Source: Sordaria brevicollis (Eukaryota; Ascomycota; Sordariomycetes; Sordariales; Sordariaceae). Taken from it: DNA of 64,000 nucleotides. Below, piece by piece: positions 47,921 through 58,728 of this stretch. The stretch is taken from assembly GCA_033439795.1 (NCBI GenBank), contig JAUTDP010000010.1, forward strand, positions 2,914,001-2,978,000, read 5' to 3'. The position numbers and the translations under genes are program-made. How positions within the stretch are numbered: position 1 is the stretch's first letter; each line of letters starts with the position of its first letter. The notes below the pieces were generated by a model that made no database searches, had not been told where the DNA came from, and saw nothing but the letters and a program-made list of their open reading frames with translations.

Positions 47921-50900
47921 GTCCATTTACATACATCCCTTGGATGTAAGACATGCATCCATGCTATAGACCAATCGCCGGTAAGAAAAAGACTTTTGAA
48001 TACCTACTAGCCTTCGGCGCATCCAACGTGGCAAGCCTGGTAAGGTGAAACTAGGTAAAGACCGTCAGGAACTTGAAAGAAAAACAGGTACTATGTACAT
48101 ACCTATTCCAATCTTCTTTAGCTTCTCTTTTTAGTTGCGTCCGCTCTTCTACATCTACCTCGGTACCTTCGCCGCAAATTTCCTTTTTTTGCTTCCCATC
48201 CTTTTCATTTCCCGTACCCTCCCCGCCTTTTCGGTGGTCTCCGCAATGTTAGCCGCTGCCCGGCCGCCGCGATGGAGGTACCTCCGCTCCAATCGGGCCC
48301 GGTTGGTTACCCACTCACACCGGACCGGCTCTCAACTGCACGGCTGCGCTGGCATCACTTCTCCCTTTTTTTTTGGCCTCTGAATGGCCTCAAAAAGGTC
48401 CTGTCTCCACCTACATCTTCCAATCGACCTTGAAGATGTAAAACGCTAAAACCCAGTACATAGTACATATGCCAAGATGCTCTGCCTCGTAGCCAAGGCA
48501 AGTTAAAATGAACTGCATTGTATTGACCGCCTGTTGAGCCGCAAAAAGTCACTCGGTATTTCTTGAATTGTTGGCGAGACACGTGAGGCCATGAGGCTCC
48601 GGCGCTCTGTTGCACGTTGAGAAGGCCTGGTTCAGAGGCCCAAATGAGCGGGCCTCCGCGATGTCGTCCGGCTGCGTCCTTGTACATCATGAGCTCATGG
48701 GTGCATGAGCGCGGCGCGTGACTGAATGTCAGATATGCTTGTCACCATTGATTTGGCACTTCCACTTGTTGTAACCTCCGAGCTGTCAGTTTCCGTGGTG
48801 TATAGTACGACGGTCCGCCGATCCGATCGACTTTGCGGTATTGTGCCTCTGTAACTTTGTGGTTGTGTTGCGTTACTACCTCGCAAGGGCGCGAATCTGC
48901 CTTCCGGGACCGAGAAATCTGTGATCGTGAAATGTCGATGTGACAATGCCCTTCTTTCAAAGTCCGATAACTGGCATGAATGGAAGCTCTGGTCCCAGCA
49001 ACACGGTCGTGCTAAGATAACCGAGGACTTAGACATTGCGTTCAGCACGTCAAGGGTCAGAGATCCAACCAGTCAGGTTGGAGATGCTGCACATTTGGCA
49101 GGTATAAGTGAGATAATAAGCTGTAAGTGAGGACAGGGGAAGAACTCCACGGTAATGACGTGCCGTGGCATGCCAGGCTGTTGCAGATAGGTAGCGGCTG
49201 CATCTGCTCCTCCCTGCATACAAAGCTACCCTGCAAGCTCGCTTTGATTGAGTTGGACATTTGGTTCAAGCACATTTCTCACGAGCGCCGGCGCCGTGAC
49301 ATACATCACGAGTAAGAAAAGGCGGAGATTAAAGTCGTTGAAACAAGGCGGGCTGAATTTCCTCCGGGTCCACTTCCCTGATTTATGGCCTCATGGGTAG
49401 AGGTTTGTTGTCAAAGTCGGGTCTAGACCAAGTGATCGGCTTGAGCCGGTGCCCTTGGCTTATCCCCGCAAGGCGGCTGAGTTCGCGTCATTGCTGCAGG
49501 GGGAGATTGAACCTTATCCTTAGAAGCTATGGCGACGGAGGACTCAGTTGAAGTGAAACAAGGGAATAACGGACGACCAAGCAGTGACAGTGACGACTTC
49601 GTGGATGCCTGGAAGAACAAGAACGCCCAAGTAACTGTACCAGCTAGCGGAATGGCCTCTTTCCTTTCTCTGTGGCGTCTTCGTCATCTGAGACACCACC
49701 CACCGTCGACGTTGCTCGACATGTGTAGCGGCAGCATCAGCAATGGTGGCAGGGAATTCAATAGTGGCATGCTGTGTACGCTTGACAGGTGAAGTTGAAG
49801 ATGACTTCCGTCTCAAGGTCGGAACCTACATTGTAAACTAAGCTTGACCTCTGATGAGAGACCGCCGCCAAGCATCGGTCCGATGCGTAGTTCTCATTAC
49901 CTGCCCTGCCATAACAAGAACATGGTGTAAACAAGGCAAAATGAAACGAAGAAATCGGAGACGGCATGCGCCCGGCGCGACGCCCGGATTGAGTCCAAGA
50001 CGCGGAGCAGATTGACGGAACGAGGCGGTGAAAACACCTCGACTCTGCTCCACCTCTATCGGGATTTCGCTGCCGAACATGGTTGAAGGTGTACGCGTAT
50101 CATCATCAATTGGGTGGGTAGCTTGTAGAGGTAAGCTTCTGTACACTTGCACACATTTCCTGTCGTGCAAGGGACCCTCTCTGTTTGAGTGGCAGGTGGG
50201 TAGCATAAGCTCAGGTACGTGGCATGCCACCAATGCCAGGAACAGCAAGCTTGGGGTACCGCTAGGTGGATATCATTCCACGAAACTATCGTGGTAGAAA
50301 CGGCCAATGTCATTAGCTTGCGGGGAAGCATTATTGGCCAATCCACTCCAGAAATACAAAGAGGAGAATAGAGAGTAACTGGGCGCCGGTGCAGTGAGCA
50401 CTCAGGTGTATCACCTCAACAGAAGAAGGCACTGTTCGTTGCTTGTGCGGTTTGGGCCTTGGGTACACCACCATGGAAGAATGCCGACAGCAGATGGAAG
50501 CTCTCCCATCGTGAGGGTACGTACCTACTATGCAATTTTCGGTGTAGGTGCAAATGTTTGGGATTGGCCAGAAATTGGAGGTAAGTAAAGAATTTAGTAC
50601 CAATCCGTCAGGGGTTCCTCTCCGAGGATTGCGAAATTGTGACTAGAAGGCGCAGCGAACTTACCTTCACCAGCACACGCAAGGTCAAGACAGGAAAGAG
50701 GCTTCTCCTTTGCCCATGGCGATTTGTCGTAAAATAAAAAGCGAGTGCCGGCTCATGGCACAGTATTCCATTCGGTTGGACATTCTTCAAACCCACAAGC
50801 TTCTTGTTCCATCTTTCTTCCCATCCCTTTCCCCGAAGCGTCGACAAGTCGCTATTTGTTTTCGTTTTCGGACACCTTCACTTTCGTCTGACCAAACACT

Positions 50901-51045
50901 TTGTTGCTTCTGGCCGCCTTCTTGCGTGTCGTATCACACCTTATCCCGAGTACCTGCGGCCCTGTTGGTCTCAGCCATACAGTCCTGCAGTTCGAAAAGG
51001 TCTCAAGACCTCGCCGTATAGCCTTGCCTGTCACCATTCTCGGCC
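47322..51045. other. Long intergenic region, no gene recognised
   Basis: About 3.7 kb of ordinary composition between element D and the transcription factor gene. It contains a 68-bp A homopolymer (47,850-47,917), a GTACATAGTACATATG-like palindrome near 48,457-48,471 and several short open frames with no recognisable content. The last ~250 bp before 51,046 are C/T-rich, as expected for the promoter and leader of the next gene. Confidence 0.5.
47850..47917 (+). repeat. A68 homopolymer
   Basis: 68 uninterrupted A residues. No coding or clear target duplication was found beside it. It could be a retroposed poly(A) tail or an inflated assembly of a shorter run. It creates a false poly-Phe open frame on the minus strand. 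Confidence 0.95.
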
Positions 51046-53455
51046 ATGGATCCTTCTACGTTTGGCTGCAATGACCACTGGGTCCTAGGCGCACTCAATC
51101 GTACTAAGGGAGCAGGGTCTGCCACCGCCTCGGAATCCGTCCAGGAAGATCTCTTTGCAGACCCTTCCGTCGCACCCTCTACGTTTTCCAACGACTCGTA
51201 TTTTCACGAGCGAGATGCTGAAGTGATCAACTTCATGTGGCCAGATCTTCAATCAGACTCTCCGCTCATCTCCCCTCATCCTGGTGATACGGCTGGTTGG
51301 GTCATGAATGGCTATCTCGACCATGGGGAATATCCACAGTCCGTCGAACTGGACAACGACGTCGCTATGACTGATGCTCAGGATGCGGTCATTAACGTCG
51401 GACACCACCGTTCAAACAACTGGCCGTCGTCTGACATTGGATTTGGGCTGCCGACCGTTGGGCCCAATGGTCTGTTGGTTCCACCACCAGCACATCCAAG
51501 ACGCTCTGGGAGTCGAAACCGCAATGCGGCGATGGACTGGAATCCCGGAGCGGAAGGAGGTATGTTGTCAAGAGTCCTCGGAATATTAGCAAAACGCTAA
51601 CTTGGATGAAGCCCATTGGACACCAGCTGCTGCGCCAGAGCATGATTATTTCATGGCTCCTTTGATACCCTCCTCGACCGTTAACCACAGCTTTGCAACA
51701 AATGTCAACGAAAACTCCGAGATGACAGAGGCCCCTATCATTCCGATAATCAACGAGCCCCCGACTCTTGCCGAGATACAAAACAACTTCAGCGTCGGTC
51801 CCAGCGCAAATATGCCTGTCAACGTCGAAGATGAGTTGCTGAGCGTCGAGTCCCCAAGTGTGAATGATCATGATTTAATATCCGACGTCTCTAGCAACGC
51901 TAGCGGACGGAGTCGCAAGCTGAAAGATCGAGAAAAGACACACGAAGTCAGAAAGAAGGGCGCTTGCTTGGGCTGTCGGATTCAGAAGACACCGGTGAGG
52001 AAGCCCTCCCTATCCACTTCTCAAATATGATGAGATGGCTGACAAATAGGTAGTGCGATAAGGAGGATCAATGCGCAAACTGCAGGGACTTCTGCGCAGA
52101 GAACAACTGTCCTTTCGTCCCGTGTATGAGGAGAAAGCTCAGCGAGACTCATGGGGGTGTATCCAGTATGTTCGCAAAAGGTTCCCTCAGAAAGGCCCGA
52201 GGCTAACCATGAAGCAGAGCGTTGGCAGTCCAAGGAGATGATCGCGTGGTACGAGTCGCTTACCAGAGGGCGCACCAGACCTGGCGGTAGCAACCATGAA
52301 GTCGAAATCCGTCGTTCGCCAAATCCCAGCAGCGAGCCTTTGGAAGTTACCTGTCGAGAGGTGATGTCCGGAAGCTCAGACAGAGCCGGTCATTCTCCCA
52401 TATACCTCGCTCTGGGCATAATCCCCACCGACGAGACCCTCCGTACCTGGATCGAGAAAGATATGCTCCTCGAGAATCGAACATCTTTTGCGGGTCGTAT
52501 CGAGCAGTGTCTGGCGTCCTACAAGACAGCTTTCCAAACGACCTATGTCTCCAATGGTAAGCTGAGATGTACTTCACTCAGGTCAGATAGACGTCTAACC
52601 CCATCGTTTCCGCAGGAGAATTGTCGCCCTCAGCGCAGAAAGAAGCGGCGCAGTTGTACAGGTTGATGGAAGGCGCGTTGAAAATGACTTGTATGCTCAA
52701 GATATGGGCTTACGATGTGAGAAACATGTTCTTCACAAGCGGCACACCGTTCAGCCAACAGCAACAGCTTCTGCCTGTCCAGCTTCACCTCCATTTACGA
52801 GCCGGTGCAATCATTTCGAGTGCTGAAGGAGAACTGTTGAAGGAACTCGATGCTTTCCTGCAGCCGCCAAGCACTTTAAAACAGGAGACGTCGGATACTC
52901 GATCAGCCTTCACCGTTGCTCTTTGGCTGTCCATGTGGCAAGTGATCCTGATTTATCAAGAAGTGTTGAACCAAATGTCGTCTATCGATGGTGCGTATTC
53001 CCCCGACTTTCTTGAGATTGACAAGGCAGCTGATCTCAAATAGTGATGATCGAAAGTGCCGAACGACGGAACTTCATACGAATGACAGAAGAGCTCTTCG
53101 AAGGCGTTGTAGTCATGTACTCGAATCGGTTTCGTACTTCCACAATTGTCAAGAGGATACTTGATGCGATGGACAATCTCGAGGTGTCTGGCAGCAACGA
53201 TGCAGCCCTAAGCCACTTGAAGGCTGCTTGGATAGCACGAAATGATTTCTGTAAGTTGCGCATCAGTATCATGCCATCCAAAAATAAGCGATATGACCTA
53301 ACAATTCGAAAGTCAATGCATTAGAGACAAATCCACACCCGAACCGGCAGGAGAATATTCTAAAGGCATATGTAATCGCCCGAGAGAAGGAGGTCTTTGG
53401 CAGAAGGAGTGCAATTGATCCAATTCAAAAACAGAAGTATGGCCCGAGAGTGTAA
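51046..53455 (+). CDS. Zn2Cys6 fungal transcription factor
   Basis: Seven-exon model, 687 residues: 51,046-51,559; 51,612-51,994; 52,054-52,156; 52,218-52,556; 52,616-52,990; 53,044-53,250; 53,313-53,455. Introns are 52-62 bp and frame is kept through all junctions. The zinc cluster is C290-x2-C293-x6-C300-x5-C306-x2-C309-x8-C318, preceded by a basic stretch, and is split by intron 2 between the second and third Cys. The cluster lies in the middle of the protein after an acidic, Ser/Asn-rich N-terminal ~280 residues that may be an activation region. The helical C-terminal half fits the regulatory region of this class. Such proteins bind CGG half-sites as dimers; target genes cannot be told from sequence. 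Intron 4 and the exon 3 donor are the least certain junctions. Confidence 0.85.
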
Positions 53456-53694
53456 GGGTCTAATACACTGCACATAATAGGGGAGTAAAAAGCGAGCAAG
53501 TCCGCACAGAGGTAAAAAATGTGCAGCAAGGTGTTGCTTAACAAGAGGTTACTGGCGTTCGGTTGGGAAAGGACATATACAAGGGAAACAATGGGTTAAA
53601 GCAAATGATGCCACTGCGGCGGGTAGTATTGGACGTAATGGATACAGAGGTAGAACAGACATCGCTTTCGACAGCAATATAATGACTTACCGCA

Positions 53695-55557
53695 TCAAGG
53701 AAGCGTTGCGATGTCCACATTGACCTTCTTCCCAGAATCTTGCTGCCGCTGCGTACTGACTAGTTCGAAGTGGGATATCAGATCTGCGGTGTCGATGCCT
53801 CGAAGAGCTGTTTCGCTGATCCGGAAATTGAGGTATACTCTAAAACCTTTGTCGTTCTCGATTTGCTCCATGGTCGAACGAAGTCTGGTACAAAGTATTA
53901 GTACGCCGCTAAACAGCTATGAACAAGCTCATCAACTTACTGAATCTTGTCTCCAAGCTGATGAGCCTCTTGGGCTGTTGGTGCTAGTCTCGCGAGTGCG
54001 GCAGCTACAGCTCCGATGTAGCCCGCCCAAAACACTGCGTCAGGATGAACAGTGTCGGCCAATGACCGCAAGTTGTTCAGCAGCTGCTCATCCGATGGAG
54101 TGACACTGCCGCCCCATCTCGCACAGAGTGTAAGTGCCATGACAGCCCGGGCCGCATGTGATAGACCAGGACAATCTGGGTGCTCCGTGATGGCGCCGTG
54201 CAATGCGGCAGAGGCATTCGCGAGGTCATCATCACCAGTATTGGACCATATCTTGCTTGCGAACAGGCGGCCCAGACCAAGACCGAAAACCGTTTTTGGG
54301 GCACTGTAGTCGGCTGGGAGAGCTGATGACAGTATATCAACGATGCCTTGGAGTGATGCATCCGCCTGAAGACAGTCCAGCGGGTCGCTCTCGCGGATCT
54401 CTTGGGGCAGTCTGATCATCAACGCACCCTCTCTGTTTCCACCGGCGCAGAACGTAACCGAGCGAATGTGTGGCACTGCTGAAATGAGAGCTTCGACAAC
54501 AGTAACAATGGCGGGAAACTGGGCTCGGCGGCGCTTGGACATTCCAAAGATCTTGTTCTTGAAGTTGGTGTTAACCTCGAGCATATGGCTGGTTTTGGCG
54601 AAGAACTCGCCCGTGACGCTGTATGAGCCGATTACTGGAATGGGATATGGAGAGATTGGGTCGTTATGCATGAGCATGCTGCCATAGCCTCGAAATCCGC
54701 CTCCGCAGAGATAGATGTCAATACCTTCTGTGTCTTTGGATCCAGCTGCAAGGGTCGGGAAGGTCTGGCACAGCTTAGCAAAAGCCAACTTCATGCCTTC
54801 TTGGAGCTTCGAAACCTCGTTGGTCTTGAAGTCAGCATCGTCGTGTCCGAGGATTTTGATCAAGCGAGCAGCACCAAAAGGCAAACTCTTGCCGACCTGT
54901 GCTGCGTGGATGTGGTAGTCGGCGTCTTCACCGGTGGTGTCCAGATATGTCATCTGGACACTGCCGCCGCCAAGGTCAAGAAAGAGACCCTTGGGACGAT
55001 TGAAGGCCGATCTGGCTCCCAGTGAACCAAACAAAGTCTCAACTTGGGGGTCCAGAATTTTAAGAGCAAGTCCAGGGACCTCCGTCTCGATAGCTTGTAG
55101 CATGGCAGCAGCATTGTCCGCTTTCCGCATGGCCTCAGTAGCAAAGACGGTGACATGGTCCGGAGGTACGCCATAGTCATTGAAAGCAATGGCATGGAAG
55201 CGGGCCAGTGTCTGGGACACGAGAGTGATGGTCTCTTCGGGGAAAAGCAAGGGGCCACCTGAGGAAGACTCGCTTAGGGCATCGAACAGGGAGATGTCGG
55301 CTCGTTCCCGGTAAAGACATTTGAGCAACCGAGTTTGTGGCGGGGAGAGGTCGGAGATTGAAAATCGAATGCCATTGCTTGAAAGAGACAAGAGAATCAG
55401 GAGATGCCACTATGAGGAGACGAAATGCGAAGATGGTACCTTACCTGCCCATATCAACCAAGGCATAAAGATGGTTCGAGTCGGAGGGATCCCAGCGAGG
55501 CCATACCTCGTTGAGATTGTCCAATGTCACAATGTTGACGGATGCTGTTGATGCCAT
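53695..55557 (-). CDS. rtg2: Ppx/GppA-family protein, Rtg2-type retrograde regulator
   Basis: Three exons on the minus strand: 55,557-55,445, 55,377-53,941 and 53,884-53,695, with introns of 67 and 56 bp. Product 579 residues, close to yeast Rtg2 (588). The actin-like ATPase fold motifs are visible: 'VDMGSNGIRFSI' (about 34-45, split by intron 1), 'FATEAMR' (about 116-122), the phosphate-binding 'DLGGGS' (172-177) and a later 'CGGGFRGYG' loop. In yeast, Rtg2 senses mitochondrial state and releases Rtg1/Rtg3 from Mks1 inhibition; related bacterial enzymes are exopolyphosphatases or (p)ppGpp phosphatases. Which activity applies here is inferred only. The stop lies 239 bp from the stop of the convergent Zn2Cys6 gene. 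Confidence 0.93.
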
Positions 55558-58500
55558 TTTGAAAATGCCGAAGATGTCCCTCAATGAAGAAATTGAAAAC
55601 CAAAGGACAAGAAGGAAGGAGAGCTCAAAGATCATGGAAGTGAAGCTGGTGATGCCCAATTCTTGCCAGCCAAACGAGCTCCACTCGAGCCAATCACGAA
55701 GCTGGATTGTGAAGCTATCACAGAAGTTGGAAGGAGCTGAAGGCCTGACACTGGCCTTTCTTGCCTGGCTCAGCCACTCGCCAACAAAAGGGAAGAAACT
55801 AAATGGAAAGTGCGATTGAAAAAGTTAACTGGAGAAGATTCTTCCTCTGAATGACAGAACTTGAATTGCTGGCCGGCAGCAAGAACGAAAGCACAATGCT
55901 GAACTGTTTGTGCTATGAAGCTGTTGGGGCGACGGGAATGAGATCGAGAAATCGGATGGAGATTGGAAACTCGAAGCCCTGCCAAGCTGAAGAAGATGAC
56001 CCCACCTTCCAACCGAACCCCGCAGTAAGAGTTATCCTTGTTGTTAAGAACCTAAGTGTAACTTAAGGTTATCGCTGCCAGATAAGCCTGATCTCTAACT
56101 GACTGCAATAGTGCCGTGCACGAGCCATGGCAACGGCAGCGTCATTACTTTCGTTCTCAAATTCCAACGAAGCAATCTTCAAAGGCACAGCTTGAACTTC
56201 AACGGCTTCAGGTAAATTTCCGTCAGCGTCTCTTGCATCATGAGCTTCACTGACAATTCTCCTCATGATCCTGAGTTATACCATGGATATGATTGAACAA
56301 AGGCTCCCACCATGAAGAGCAAAGCAAGTCATTTGGATTATCTCTGGTGTGTGACGCGAGACATCGTCCGCTCATTGGTTGTACGGGCAACTGTGCATTG
56401 ACCATCCAGGTTCTCGAGCCCCACCAACTCAATTGCCTGCCCTGAGCCATTGAGGTTCTCGGCCATCATTGTCGACGAGCGATCGAGTCTTCTCCGTTGA
56501 GGAGATGCGACATGTTCTGATGATAACACCACGAATGCCCTCAACTCATCTCACGCACGACTGCAAGGCCACAATTCGAACGAAAAGAGAACGACGTGAG
56601 TTCTCGACAACCCGTCCAGATACATTGAGACGGCATGAGGTCGAGTAACGCCGACGTGCAGCTGCATCTTCTCCCTCCAAGTCATCTCTTTCAGATTCGA
56701 GTTTGCTTCTCACTTCCTCCCTTCAGCTCCTGCTTACTATCTTCAGTGTGCACCTCTCATCTTCAAATGATCGTTGAGAGAATTCGAAAGCGAAATATCG
56801 ATGACAACCATCAATCGGCATCTCAAATTCCACCCTGTCGCTGGCGGCAGTGCTCACATGAGGTTACAGTAGGGACTTTTTGTTAGCGCTGCAGATTGCA
56901 TCACAGACTGGAGGTGCCTGCCAATGGACGACCGTTGAGGTTCTTTTTGGCGAGTCGGTTGTTCTTCGCTGTGCGTCGCCATTTTGGGAACAACAACAAC
57001 TCTGGGGACGCGTCAAGGAGGGTCGGGTTGTTTTGCGGTTCGGCCAATCACAGGCTGTCGCTAACACGTTGGGATCGCGTCGACGACGCGTAAAAGAGTT
57101 TAACGGTCTGAGGGGTCACTGGCAGGACTGGTTCTTCACACCATCGTGATGGTTCCGCGGATGGCCGATTTCGCTGGTGAGCATATCACTGCCTTCGCCT
57201 TCGTCTCTCAGAAGGGAAATCTCATGTTTACCTTTCGATGTTATTGTTGTGATGTTGTTGTTGTCGTCAAAGCTGGGTTACACTTGTAAACTCCACAACA
57301 AACTGCACTCCACGTCCGGCGCGAACTCCACTGCGGGCTCAGGAAGTGTCAAAGTTGTGAGCCGGATTCCGCGCCGCGACAGGTGGACAACGGACCCTTG
57401 AGTTGTTGATGTTGTGTTGATGATGTTGTTGTTGTCCTCTCGGTATAACTGGTTGGCCTGATGAACGTGTTCTATGGTAAATATACAGATGTTGACATGT
57501 TGATGTGTTGTGGTTGTCGTGAGATGGATGTCGTATCTGAGAACCTCTCGTCAAGAGACGACAGAGGCCTGTCCTTGCCCGTCCATATGCCTGGCTGATC
57601 TGAGTCCCGAGACTGATCAAGCTAGTGTACGACCTTGCCTGGTACCTACATTATCATGCTACCTACATTAAACATAGCACATCCATTCCCACTTTTGACG
57701 GACCCTTACCCTTACCACTGACATATCGATCGCATTCTGGGTTTGAAATCCAAATCCGTCCTGCAACCACTTTGTCCTCCCCTCCCCTCTCTGTCGTCGC
57801 AAACTTGGCTCTTGCGGCTCTTTCCAACGACTCTTCCATCTCTTTGGTTTTGCGACCACCTCAACCACATGCGCATGCTGCCGGCGCATTACTCACAGCC
57901 CCCGGCACTTTGGTCGCATCACTCTCCCGCTTCCTTCCATCTGAAAAAGACAGACAAGTTGGGATCGAAAAAGAACGTCCGCGCGCACTTGCGACTGAGA
58001 CCTTCCCTCGCTCACTCACTCAATCCCCCGACACTCGCTCTTCCACACAACAACAACGACTCGTCACCAACCTATTGATCAATTGAACCGACTACTCAAC
58101 ACCTAATTTCCCCCAACCATCCAACAATTCAATCTCTCTTTCTCTTCCCTTACAGACGACGACATCAACGCGATCACGACTACGACGCCGACCACGACCA
58201 GAATCGCGCCCAGGACTAGGACTAGGACCAGGACCAGGACCACGACTCTCGTGTTTCACAAAGCCGCATAGACAATTGGCACAGTACACATCAGATCAAA
58301 TCATCTTGTTCCACCTTACATACACTACCCATCCTTTTGCTTTTTCTCTTAAACCTGGTTCATTAATCCCGCCTGTTCGGTCTGCCTGCCGCACCACGCC
58401 AGCCATTCCAATTCGAGTGTCTGTCATCTCAACTCTGTTTTCTGTATCGCATCCACGATACCTTGACGGCCAGGATTGTCGCGTCGCGCCTAACAACAAA

Positions 58501-58728
58501 GACGGGCCATTGCGACAAAGAGACGGCTTGCCACTACTCGCCATCTTCTCGTCGCCCTTACCTTTTTAACCACTCATTTGGCGACACTCAGTCCTCTTCT
58601 CAACAAACCTATCGCGCCCGAGTCCCGTCACCGACCTCGCGCGCCAGTTTCAACTCATCGCTGTTTTATTCATCCCTTGCTCTTCTTGTCCCAACCCAAT
58701 ACCGCATGACGCTTGTTCAAGACACATA
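55558..58728. promoter_or_regulatory. 3.2-kb divergent intergenic region with long leader
   Basis: It separates the start codons of rtg2 (minus) and the next gene (plus). Short open frames are present on both strands, none recognisable. TTG/GTT-rich runs lie at 57,240-57,450. From about 57,700 the plus strand is C/T-rich with many CCC/TCC runs, looking like a long promoter and 5' leader. AGGACT/AGGACC hexamers repeat at 58,211-58,242. An unspliced or alternatively spliced leader with upstream ORFs is possible. Confidence 0.5.

Noticed and set aside
47475..47954. Minus-strand frame with a poly-Phe run
   Set aside because: Created by the 68-bp A homopolymer; no gene-like context.
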